From Ardenticatenaceae bacterium (lineage in GTDB: Bacteria > Chloroflexota > Anaerolineae > Promineifilales > Promineifilaceae), in NCBI GenBank assembly GCA_020634235.1, contig JACKCB010000002.1, positions 620,001 through 684,000 of the forward strand: a stretch of 64,000 nucleotides of DNA, in the 5' to 3' direction. The notes under the pieces were generated by a model, which worked only from the letters and a program-made list of their open reading frames with translations, did no database searches and had not been told where the DNA came from. Positions 17,992 through 25,821 of this stretch are shown here, piece after piece; positions within the stretch are counted from its first letter, which is position 1, and each line of letters starts with the position of its first letter. A program made the translations under genes and the position numbers.

Positions 17992-19644
17992 TTAGAAACC
18001 AACCGGATAGCCAGGCCCCAACGGAAGACCCAGCAGGAACCAGACTACGAACAGGATTACCCACACAATGGCGATCACCAGCGTGTAGGGCAGCATCAAA
18101 GCGATGACGGTGCCAATGCCGGCGTCTTTCTGATATCGCTGCACAACGGTCAGGACAAAGGGCAGGTAGACCATCAGGGGGGTGATGACATTGGTGGGCG
18201 AATCGCCCACGCGATAAGCAGCCAGCACGGTTTGTGGGGCAATGCTCAGCCGCATGAACACGGGAATGAAGATAGGGGCGAAGATAGCCCACTTGGGGAC
18301 TACATTGGGGATGATGAAGTTAAGCAGCATGATCACCAAGACAAAGCCAATTAGCAGAGGCAGCGCGCCAATATTGGCCTTCTCCAGCGCTTCAGCCATC
18401 CAGATGGCGACCACCTGGGGCATGTTGCTGAAGTTGAAGAAGGCGATGAACTGGCTGATCATCAGCAGCATGAAGATTAGCCCGGACAGGCTGGCGAAAG
18501 TCTTGGTGACCCCCTTGATGATGTCCGCGCTGCCAGAAATGGTTTTGGCGCCTATGCCGTAACCGATGCCGGCAAACAGGAACATGAGGGTGATGATGAA
18601 GATCAGGCTGGTCATGAACGGCGTGTTGCCGATGATCGCGCCCGTTTGCGGGTCGCGCAGGGGCGCGCCTGAAGGCAGTGTCAGGAGTAAGACGAAGGCG
18701 AGGATGCCCAGGAACGCGTACAGCGCATAGCGCAGGCCGCGAGCTTCGGCGGCTATGGCTGTTTCGTCTTGAGCTTCTTCTTTGGGTGCGCCCTCCGCGG
18801 CCTGGTAAGCGCCCAGCCGCGGCTCAATAATCCGGGTGGTGACCACGGCGGCGACGATACTCAGGATGATGGTGGAGGCGGCCGCGAAGTAGAAGTTGGC
18901 CACGATGGTGATGGGTTCACCCCCGGCCAGGAGAATCGCTTCGTTGGTGATCTCGGTCAACATGGCGTCAACCGGGGCGATGAGGATGTTGACCGCGAAG
19001 ATGGCACTTACCCCGCCAAAGGCGGCCGCCACACCAGCCAGCGGGTGCCGCCCCACGCTAAGGAAAGCAATCGCGCCCAGAGGGATGAGAATTAGATAGC
19101 CCGCGTCGGTGGCCACGCTGGACAGAACACCAACGAAGATGAGGATAAAGGTGATTAACTGGGCCGGCGTCACTTTGACTATTTTGCGAATCAGCGCGCC
19201 CATCAAGCCCGCTTCTTCGGCCACGCCCACGCCGACCATGGCCACCAGGATCACGGCCACAACGCTGAAGCTGGCGAAGTTGGCCACGAAGGAGGTGAAG
19301 ATGAAACGGAGGCCATCCACTGTTAAGAGACTCTGGATGGCGATGGTTTGCTCCTTGATCTCAAAATCGGGGTCGCCGTATGCGTCGGGCGACGCAGTTA
19401 CATTCGGTTCGGTGGAGTCTACGTAGTAGGCGTCTTGGGGTGTTTCTAGTACCGGCACGGCGATTTCTTCGGTGACGCTGACGCCTAGCAGATATAGAAC
19501 GTGGGACAGGGCCATCACGATGATGATCAGGTACAGAAACATCAATACCGGGTGGGGGACTTTGTTGCCCACCTTCTCTATGCCATCCAGCATTTTCTGA
19601 GCGAGGCCAGGTTTTTCGTTTGCAGTTGCCTTCCCTTTTGACAT
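17992..19644 (-). CDS. abgT: AbgT family transporter (p-aminobenzoyl-glutamate or related)
   Basis: GGAGG directly before ATG 19644 sets the start (550 residues); the upstream ATG at 19656 is part of the ribosome site region. The family pattern includes KVPHPVLMFLYLIIIVMALSHVL, VGVAEEAGLMGALIRK, SSVATDAGYLILIPLGAIAF and the C-terminal NVVPKWAIFAPIFIPVFM and RVGDSPTNVITPLMVYLP. AbgT proteins import p-aminobenzoyl-glutamate or export sulfonamides. The M20 peptidase gene immediately upstream could hydrolyse an imported amide, which supports uptake, though the true substrate is inferred. Confidence 0.9.
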   Translation of the reverse strand: MSKGKATANEKPGLAQKMLDGIEKVGNKVPHPVLMFLYLIIIVMALSHVLYLLGVSVTEEIAVPVLETPQDAYYVDSTEPNVTASPDAYGDPDFEIKEQTIAIQSLLTVDGLRFIFTSFVANFASFSVVAVILVAMVGVGVAEEAGLMGALIRKIVKVTPAQLITFILIFVGVLSSVATDAGYLILIPLGAIAFLSVGRHPLAGVAAAFGGVSAIFAVNILIAPVDAMLTEITNEAILLAGGEPITIVANFYFAAASTIILSIVAAVVTTRIIEPRLGAYQAAEGAPKEEAQDETAIAAEARGLRYALYAFLGILAFVLLLTLPSGAPLRDPQTGAIIGNTPFMTSLIFIITLMFLFAGIGYGIGAKTISGSADIIKGVTKTFASLSGLIFMLLMISQFIAFFNFSNMPQVVAIWMAEALEKANIGALPLLIGFVLVIMLLNFIIPNVVPKWAIFAPIFIPVFMRLSIAPQTVLAAYRVGDSPTNVITPLMVYLPFVLTVVQRYQKDAGIGTVIALMLPYTLVIAIVWVILFVVWFLLGLPLGPGYPVGF

Positions 19645-19705
19645 TTTTTCCTCCATTCAAGCATTGTTTTCTACGGATGTTGCCACTACCCCGGCCGGGG
19701 CAAGG

Positions 19706-21094
19706 CTAACTCCCCAGCTGTGCCAACTCATCCAGATAGACAATCGCCGTCTCAATACCGCGATGGAACATCTCGATGCTAAACCGCTCGTTAGGCGAAT
19801 GCAGGCCGTCATCATCCAGGCCAAAGCCCATCAGCACCACCGGAATACCCATCAGGTCGGCGATTTCAGCCACTACCGGAATACTGCCACCGCCGCGCGT
19901 GAAGAGCGGTGTGGCCCCCCACCCCTGCTCATAGGCGCGGGAAGCGGCTTGCATTTCCGGGATGTCAAAGGGGAACAGCGCCGCTTTGCCGGTTGTAACC
20001 AGCCGCACCGTCACCTTGACGGTTGGCGGCGCGATGGCCTCGATGTAGCTCTTAATCTGCTCAAAGATTTTGTGCGGGTCCTGGTTGCCGACCAATCGTG
20101 AGCTGAGCTTGGCCCCCGCCTTGGCGGGCACGATGGTTTTTGGGCCGGGGCCAGCCCAGCCACTCCACAGACCATTAATGTCCAGCGTGGGCCGGGCGGA
20201 GATACGTTCGCGGATGCTGTAGTTCGCGTCACCCCACACGGCCGGGACTCCCGTAGACTGTTTATATTGCGCCTCGGTCAGGTCAGTTTTGGCAATCATC
20301 GCCCGTTCTTCAGCCGTTAGCGGCACAACGTCATCATAGAAACCGGGCACGGCGATAGTGTTATCGGGGTTGTAGAGCTTGCCCAGGATTTCCACCAGGG
20401 CCAGGGCGGGGTTGTGAACTGCGCCACCCCACAGACCGCTGTGCAAATCGTCCGTGGGGCCCTGAACCTCAACTTCGACGTAGGTCATACCGCGCAGGCT
20501 GTGCAAGATAGCCGGTTCCTCAATCGTCCGCATGGAAGTATCACTAATAATACACACGTCGGCCATGAGCAAATCAAGGTGTTCTTTGATAAACGGAACC
20601 AGGTTAGGCGAAGCGACCTCCTCTTCGCCTTCGATGAGGAACTTAACGTTGACCGGGGCGTGTCCGGCCGTTTTCAGATAGGACTCCAACGCTTTGACGT
20701 GGATGAACAACTGCCCCTTGTCATCAGTGGCACCACGGGCATAGATCTTGCCGTCTTTCTCTACCGGTTCAAACGGCGGCGTCTCCCAGCCATCGGCCAT
20801 CTCGGCCGGAACGACGTCGTAGTGACCATACACCAGGACAGTGGGCTTGTCTGGCCCGGCACCCAGCCATTCGCCATAGGCAACGGGATAACCAGCGGTT
20901 TCCATCACCTGGACATTTTCCAGGTTTAGGTCTTGCATGTGGGCAGCCAGCCATTCGGCAGCGCGGCGCATATCTGGGGCATGGGTTGGATCGGTACTGA
21001 TGCTGGGAATACTTAGAAAATCGCGTAGTTCCTTGCGGAATTGTTCGGCATGAGTGCGTGAATACTGACGTGCGGCATTACTGAGCTGTGTCAT
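19706..21094 (-). CDS. M20 family metallo-dipeptidase
   Basis: ATG 21094 follows GGGAGG (462 residues). The M20 features are complete: YGHYDVVPAE (first metal His/Asp), ARGATDDKGQ (bridging Asp), EGEEEVASPNL (catalytic Glu pair) and the dimerisation domain with GPTDDLHSGLWGG. RGGGSIPVV and the final GFGLDDDGLHSPNERF supply the last metal His. It should cleave dipeptides or N-acyl amino acids with two Zn ions in the cytoplasm. It is the first gene of a run with the AbgT and MFS transporters. Confidence 0.93.
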   Translation of the reverse strand: MTQLSNAARQYSRTHAEQFRKELRDFLSIPSISTDPTHAPDMRRAAEWLAAHMQDLNLENVQVMETAGYPVAYGEWLGAGPDKPTVLVYGHYDVVPAEMADGWETPPFEPVEKDGKIYARGATDDKGQLFIHVKALESYLKTAGHAPVNVKFLIEGEEEVASPNLVPFIKEHLDLLMADVCIISDTSMRTIEEPAILHSLRGMTYVEVEVQGPTDDLHSGLWGGAVHNPALALVEILGKLYNPDNTIAVPGFYDDVVPLTAEERAMIAKTDLTEAQYKQSTGVPAVWGDANYSIRERISARPTLDINGLWSGWAGPGPKTIVPAKAGAKLSSRLVGNQDPHKIFEQIKSYIEAIAPPTVKVTVRLVTTGKAALFPFDIPEMQAASRAYEQGWGATPLFTRGGGSIPVVAEIADLMGIPVVLMGFGLDDDGLHSPNERFSIEMFHRGIETAIVYLDELAQLGS

Positions 21095-21502
21095 GGACAA
21101 CTTACCTCCCAAAAATTGACTTTACACGAACTAGTTGACGAGTTGTGGCCTGCCACAAATCCTGCTATTCGATTTTTGCATCCGTGGGCAACACTGCCCC
21201 CACAAACTAGGCTACGGATCGGTGTGAACTGAAATAGAATTCCGGGAACGCATGGCACAAGCTTTCCGATCCACACCCCGGCAATTGTAGCAATTGCCGG
21301 TGGTCTAGTCAAAGATGGCGCGTTTGGTTGTTCACAACCAGCACGCTACGGCGCCGCCCCAGACACCAGGATTTGGGGTTGCTCCCGGCCGGGTAGTGGC
21401 TCCCCATCTTGCAAGAGCCTGATTGGAACACCCCATACAGGGAAGCAGCAACAGAGCCAACGCTGGGACGTATGACGAGCGATTAGATAGCCACAGGCAG
21501 CG
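21095..21502. other. Intergenic region with one inverted repeat
   Basis: The 408 bases upstream of the dipeptidase gene and downstream of the Hdr operon hold CCGGCAATTG (21278-21287) facing CAATTGCCGG (21291-21300) with a 3-base loop, a likely terminator or operator. No coding sequence or RNA gene is recognised. Confidence 0.5.
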
Positions 21503-22093
21503 CTAGACAATTTGAAACGGTCGCCCACAGCTTTCACAAAAGATCTCAGTTTTGTTGAAAATCGACCGCTTCACCTGAATTGTACGCGGGGGGAAACAGC
21601 GGCAACTGGCCGACACACAGGGCTCGTCCTCCTCACTGGCCAGCATCAGGTTTTCCACCAGAATCATGGCCTTAATCAGGTTGGTGTTCTCCTCAATCAC
21701 TGTTGCCAGGGCATCCACAAAGGACCACCAGCGCTGGCAGCCCTGGGCAGTCAACCGCCAGCGCACAGGATGATCTCGTTCGGCGACAATGCCATACGTT
21801 TTCGCCGGCTGCGCATACCATGGCGAAAAACGATCAACCCGTTCCACAACTTCCAGGAGCATATTGACAATCACCGTTTCCGCGGCATCATACGGCCGGA
21901 TCAGCTGAGCACCCTCAAACAGCCGGGGCATTCCCGGCCGGGTACCAACCACATCATAGGTCTCGCAGATGGCCGACCAAACGTGCGTCAGCATCTCAAT
22001 CAGCGGGTCGTCAGACAACTGCACAAGATCTGGCGGCACAAAGATAACTTCCGCATCCGCTTGCGGTGGGGGTTTGTCAACCTTCTCGGCCAT
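21503..22093 (-). CDS. Unknown protein with C-terminal zinc-ribbon-like Cys cluster
   Basis: ATG 22093 follows GGAAAGGG (196 residues). I do not recognise the family. The N-terminal part is helical and acidic (DPLIEMLTHVWSAICETYD, VIVNMLLEVVERVDRF). The C-terminus carries CVSASCRC and, about 20 residues later, CESCG, a plausible zinc ribbon. It is the last gene of the Hdr-MetF operon, 42 bases after hdrCB, so it may be an accessory or assembly subunit of that complex, or a regulator. This role is inference from position alone. Confidence 0.7.
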   Translation of the reverse strand: MAEKVDKPPPQADAEVIFVPPDLVQLSDDPLIEMLTHVWSAICETYDVVGTRPGMPRLFEGAQLIRPYDAAETVIVNMLLEVVERVDRFSPWYAQPAKTYGIVAERDHPVRWRLTAQGCQRWWSFVDALATVIEENTNLIKAMILVENLMLASEEDEPCVSASCRCFPPRTIQVKRSIFNKTEIFCESCGRPFQIV

Positions 22094-22135
22094 TTCCCTT
22101 TCCAACTGAAGGAGGCGTTTATGCCGCCCTTTCTG

Positions 22136-23554
22136 TCAGAGGAAGCCCTTCTCTTGTAACAACGGTTGGGGAGCGACAAGATTCTTGTGCCAGAGGGCCA
22201 TTTTCTCTGGCAGCATTAGCGCCAGGGCCATCAACTGCGTGAAGTACAAGATTGGCATAGGTTCCGCGATGTCCATCTGGAACTGGCGGGCATCCAGGTT
22301 CATCTGACACAACGGACAGGCAACGACGATGGCCTCGGCACCTGCTTCTCGCGCATGTCGCACGATCTCCCCGCTTAGCTTCACGACAATATCCGGCCGG
22401 GTGAGGGAATGTACGCCGCCACAGCAAACGGTCTTGTACGACCAGTCCAGGACCTCGGCGCCCAACGCCCGCAGCAGATCATCCAGGTCGGTGGGGTTCT
22501 CCGGGTGCTCAACCCCAGTTACTTGAGGGGGTCGGGTCAGCAGGCAGCCGTAATAGCTGACTACTTTGAGATTGGTCAACGGCCGTTTCACCCTCGCGGC
22601 CAATTCCTCGGTGCCCACGTGGTTGAGGATCGCCTCACTTAGGGTGCTGACATGAACTGAATCCTGGTAGACATAGCCCATCACTTCATCTGGTTGTGCC
22701 CGGTATTGCTCCTGCTGCCGAATCTCATACTGAGCGGTTTTGTGGCGATTGAAGCAGGCGGCGCAGGGCATGACCACTTCTTTGAAGCCGCTCTGTTCAA
22801 TGAGGGTCAGGTTTTTCAGCGGCAGATCGATGGCCGACACGGGATCGACGCGATGTGCCGCGCTGCTGCCGCAGCAGACCCAGCCTTTCGGTTCGATTAG
22901 ATTCATGTCCAACGCGGCGCAAACGGCCATAGCTGATACGTCCAACTCTGTCGCTGAAGAATGTAGGGAACAGCCGGGATAGTAGGCGAGGGCCTCGGCG
23001 GCACCGGGGACCGGTTTGGCTTTGCGCGGTGGCCGTCCCCGGCCGGGGAGCAGCGCCACCTTCCGTTTCAGCAACATCCTCAAAAAGAACCGTCGGTCAT
23101 CCACCAACCGTTGGGGATTCCGCAGCGCCAACTCCGCCATCAACCCCGGTTCATACGCCCTACCCCACAAACGCACCTCACGCATAAACGCCTCGCAGAA
23201 GCGATTCATCTCCGGGATCGCCGGCCGAACGCCCCGCTCCAGCGCCTCACGCGTCAGGAACTCCATAATACCGGTAATGTCCAGGTTCTGCGGGCAGCGT
23301 GTCGTACACGTCTGGCAGGCCGCACACAACCACGGCGTCTCCGATTCCAGCGCAATATCCTCCTGCCCCAACTGCACTGCCCGCATGATCTGGTTCGGCT
23401 GCCAATCAAAGAATTCAGACAACGGGCAGCCGCTGGTGCATTTGACACACTGGTAACACAAGAAGACATTCTGCCCCAATTCATCCTGTATCCGCTGCGC
23501 CAATTCAGGATGAAAGGTCATCGAGTCATTGACAGGTGAAATTTCTTTGCTCAT
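22136..23554 (-). CDS. hdrCB: Heterodisulfide reductase HdrC-HdrB fusion
   Basis: 472 residues. The N-terminal HdrC part has two [4Fe-4S] motifs: Cys33/36/39/43 (CYQCVKCTSGCP) and Cys77/80/83/87 (CAACQTCTTRCP). From about residue 190 the HdrB part has two CCG domains (WVCCGSS with PCAACFNR; TVCCGGV with CPLCQMN), which bind the noncubane clusters that reduce disulfides in methanogens. HdrC and HdrB are separate genes in methanogens and Moorella; here they are one chain. In this operon HdrCB should relay electrons from HdrA to the MetVF reductase. GAGGG precedes the ATG. Confidence 0.93.
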   Translation of the reverse strand: MSKEISPVNDSMTFHPELAQRIQDELGQNVFLCYQCVKCTSGCPLSEFFDWQPNQIMRAVQLGQEDIALESETPWLCAACQTCTTRCPQNLDITGIMEFLTREALERGVRPAIPEMNRFCEAFMREVRLWGRAYEPGLMAELALRNPQRLVDDRRFFLRMLLKRKVALLPGRGRPPRKAKPVPGAAEALAYYPGCSLHSSATELDVSAMAVCAALDMNLIEPKGWVCCGSSAAHRVDPVSAIDLPLKNLTLIEQSGFKEVVMPCAACFNRHKTAQYEIRQQEQYRAQPDEVMGYVYQDSVHVSTLSEAILNHVGTEELAARVKRPLTNLKVVSYYGCLLTRPPQVTGVEHPENPTDLDDLLRALGAEVLDWSYKTVCCGGVHSLTRPDIVVKLSGEIVRHAREAGAEAIVVACPLCQMNLDARQFQMDIAEPMPILYFTQLMALALMLPEKMALWHKNLVAPQPLLQEKGFL

Positions 23555-23647
23555 TACCTGTTCCCTCTAACCTGGCCAGGCCACAACATGTCGCTGCAGG
23601 TCGCACGCCAATGTAACCGTCTCAATTCAGCCGCCGCATCAGTCGCA

Positions 23648-24679
23648 TCAGACTACCGGCCGGGGAAAAAGACCCGCCCCTTCCACAATAGGCTGCACAG
23701 CCGATTCCCACTCAATAGCCATCACATGGACCCCGGCCACGCCCTCAATTTCCCTGAGCTGCTGAATCAGTTCAATGCAAATCCGAATACCTTCCTCTTT
23801 CCAGGCCTCCGACCGCGCTCGTTTGTCTTCCTTCGTCAACTCATCCGCCGCTTTGCCCGCCCAGGGCTGGCCGGCAGCCGTCATCCGCTCAATCAACGCA
23901 TCGGGCACCAAAATGCCGGGCACGTTATTCTTCATATAGCGCGCCATGCCCGGGCTTTTCAGCGGGCCAACACCGGCCAGAATGTACGTTTGTTCAGCCA
24001 ATCCCAACGCCCGCACCTTCTCCATGTACCGGGCAAAGGCAGGCACGTCATACACAAGCTGGGTCTGGATAAAGTTGGCCCCCGCCTTCACCTTCTTCGC
24101 CAGGCGATACGGCCGAAAATCAACCGGCTCGGCAAAGGGGGCCGCTGCCGCCCCAATGAAGAAGCGCGGTTCCGGTCCCTTGAACTTCTCGCCACACTGA
24201 AAGATGCCAGCATCGCGCATGTCGGCAACCATCTGCACCAACTGCACCGAATCAATATCATGCACGTTCTTGGCCGTAGGATGATTACCAAAAGTCTGAT
24301 GATCCCCTGTCAGGCACAGCAGGTTGCGCATCCCCAGGGCATGGGCGCCAAGCAGGTCTGCCTGAATAGCCAGACGGTTGCGGTCGCGGCAGGTCATCTG
24401 AATGATGGGTTCCAACCCCTCTTGCAGCACAATGGTCCCGGCGCCAATGCTAGACATGCGCACAATAGCCGTCTGGTTGTCGGTGATGTTTACCCCATCA
24501 CAAAAACCTCGCAGCAAGGCAACCTTCTTGCGAATCACGTCGCCGTCGGCGCTCTGCGGCGGCCCCAGTTCACCCGTAACCGCAAAATGACCCGCCCTTA
24601 GCACGCGCTCCAAAGTGGAACCGGACAGGTAACCATTCCCAACAGCACCTGGTTCATCGCTCGTTGTTGGCTGATTCAT
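23648..24679 (-). CDS. metF: 5,10-methylenetetrahydrofolate reductase
   Basis: 343 residues with GGAGG before the ATG. The MTHFR barrel is clear: FAVTGELGPPQSADG, DGVNITDNQTAIVRMS, CRDRNRLAIQADLLGA, LCLTGDHQ, GANFIQTQLVYD and AGVGPLKSPGMARYMKNNVPG. It reduces methylene- to methyl-tetrahydrofolate with FAD or FMN. Its partner MetV is encoded 3 bases upstream, and Hdr and MvhD genes surround it, so electrons probably arrive through a multi-subunit complex rather than from NADPH directly. This step belongs to the methyl branch of the Wood-Ljungdahl pathway and to methionine synthesis. Confidence 0.95.
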   Translation of the reverse strand: MNQPTTSDEPGAVGNGYLSGSTLERVLRAGHFAVTGELGPPQSADGDVIRKKVALLRGFCDGVNITDNQTAIVRMSSIGAGTIVLQEGLEPIIQMTCRDRNRLAIQADLLGAHALGMRNLLCLTGDHQTFGNHPTAKNVHDIDSVQLVQMVADMRDAGIFQCGEKFKGPEPRFFIGAAAAPFAEPVDFRPYRLAKKVKAGANFIQTQLVYDVPAFARYMEKVRALGLAEQTYILAGVGPLKSPGMARYMKNNVPGILVPDALIERMTAAGQPWAGKAADELTKEDKRARSEAWKEEGIRICIELIQQLREIEGVAGVHVMAIEWESAVQPIVEGAGLFPRPVV

Positions 24680-24682
24680 TGA

Positions 24683-25366
24683 CTAATCCTCCTCCGAGGT
24701 TAACCGCAGATCCTGCCGGATAATCCGGCGCGGGCCGCCATCGCGGGCAGCGCGCCAATTCTTTGGCGGTTGTATTTCTAGCAGGAGATCGAGTTTGCCC
24801 ATGGCACTCATTCGATCGTAAATCAGCTGCCAGGCGCAGGGGACATTGGGATCAATTTCGCAGTGGCCGGCTTCAGAGCCACCGCAAGGCCCATTCAGCA
24901 GCGACTTTGAGCAGCGGGCAATGGGGCAGATTCCGCCAGTCAGGCCCAAAATACAATCCCCGCAGGCGGCGCAGCGTTCATCCCAGACACCTTGCTCGGT
25001 GGGTATGCCCAGGAAGCTGGTGTTCAGGCCGGGAACCACCCAGGCCTTGGGGAAATGCTCGGCAATCGCCTGGACGCCAATGCCGCAGCCCAAAGACAAG
25101 ACCAGGTCAGCATCGGCCACGCGATCGGCAATCTGGTCCAGATACTCCCATTCGCATTGGCGCTGCACGGTAACATCGGTGACATTTTTGCCATCGCCGT
25201 CCAGTTTGGTTGACATGCGCAGCGCAGCAGAAAGGATTGCCGCTTCCCGGGCACCGCCGGCAAAGCACACGGTGACGCAAGTGCCACAGCCAACCACCAA
25301 CACATTCTCCGCTTTTCCAATAAGCCGTTTGATCTCTTCCAGGGATTTTTGCTCGGCGATGATCAT
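24683..25366 (-). CDS. metV: MetV, MTHFR C-terminal-domain zinc/iron-sulfur protein
   Basis: AGAAGGAG before ATG 25366 sets the start (227 residues). The protein is Cys-rich: VVGCGTCVTVC near residue 25, SLGCGIGVQ, CAACGDC near 130, CPIARCSKSLLNGPCGG and a final CEIDPNVPCAW, the pattern of the MTHFR_C (MetV) family. In Moorella MetV binds MetF and links it to HdrABC-MvhD. The ATG overlaps the stop of the selenoprotein gene by 4 bases (ATGA), so translation is coupled: readthrough of the Sec codon would deliver ribosomes to metV. Confidence 0.92.
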   Translation of the reverse strand: MIIAEQKSLEEIKRLIGKAENVLVVGCGTCVTVCFAGGAREAAILSAALRMSTKLDGDGKNVTDVTVQRQCEWEYLDQIADRVADADLVLSLGCGIGVQAIAEHFPKAWVVPGLNTSFLGIPTEQGVWDERCAACGDCILGLTGGICPIARCSKSLLNGPCGGSEAGHCEIDPNVPCAWQLIYDRMSAMGKLDLLLEIQPPKNWRAARDGGPRRIIRQDLRLTSEED

Positions 25367-25821
25367 ACCGCACTCCTTCTTCGTAAGGGGCTTGGCCCCA
25401 AAGCGATGACCTGCTCCGTCATTTCGGCGGCAATCGTGGTGAACTGCCCCGCCATGGCCGCGGACAGATTGAACATAGCTACCCGGCCGGGTTCCAACCC
25501 GATCTGAGCCAGCCAATCCTTAACCCGCTCAACCCGTCGCCTGGCGCTTACATTACCTTCCAGGTAATGGCATTCGCCAGGCAGTCAACCGACCACCATC
25601 AGGCCATCCACCCCGCTCTCAAACGCCTGCAGGGCCAGCAGCACATCGATTCTGCCGGTGCAGGGCAGTTGGACAATCTTGATGTCCGGCGGGTACTGCA
25701 TGCGCAGCCCACCGGCCAGGTCAGCGGCGGCGTAAGCGCAGTGCTCACAGCAGTAGGCCACGATTTGCAGCAAGTGTCCTGTAGTCGTCAGGTTCTCAGT
25801 CACTTCTTGTTCTCTATCCAT
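25363..25821 (-). CDS. mvhD: MvhD/FlpD-family iron-sulfur protein with in-frame TGA (predicted selenocysteine)
   Basis: Read through a TGA at 25585-25587 the gene encodes 152 residues. Before it lies a normal MvhD start (CCEHCAYAAADLAGG, PCTGRIDVLLALQAFESGVDGLMVVG); after it the same family continues (LPGECHYLEGNVSARRRVERVKDWLAQ and on to RRRSAV). The TGA is codon 79; the paralogue at 30415-30897 has Cys at this point (IVACPIGNCHH against VVG-U-LPGECHY). A SECIS-like stem-loop follows at once. The stop overlaps the metV start (ATGA) and the 5' end overlaps the upstream hdrA by 8 bases. VhuD of methanococci is a known selenoprotein of this family. MvhD passes electrons to HdrA through a [2Fe-2S] cluster. 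Confidence 0.88.
25539..25582 (-). promoter_or_regulatory. Predicted bacterial SECIS element
   Basis: Two bases after the TGA the RNA can fold into an 8-bp lower stem (GCCTGGCG, 25582-25575, with CGCCAGGC, 25546-25539), an internal loop (AATGCC/GTAAG) and a 7-bp upper stem (ATTACCT/AGGTAAT) capped by GGA at 25561-25559. The apical G lies 23 bases after the TGA, within the distance usual for SelB-bound bacterial SECIS elements. This fold lies wholly in coding sequence, as in fdhF-type genes. Confidence 0.82.

Noticed and set aside
25585..25587. TGA as a nonsense mutation making mvhD a pseudogene
   Set aside because: The frame continues with family-typical residues for 73 codons, the paralogue has Cys at the site, a SECIS-like fold follows and the true stop overlaps metV; decay would not keep all four.
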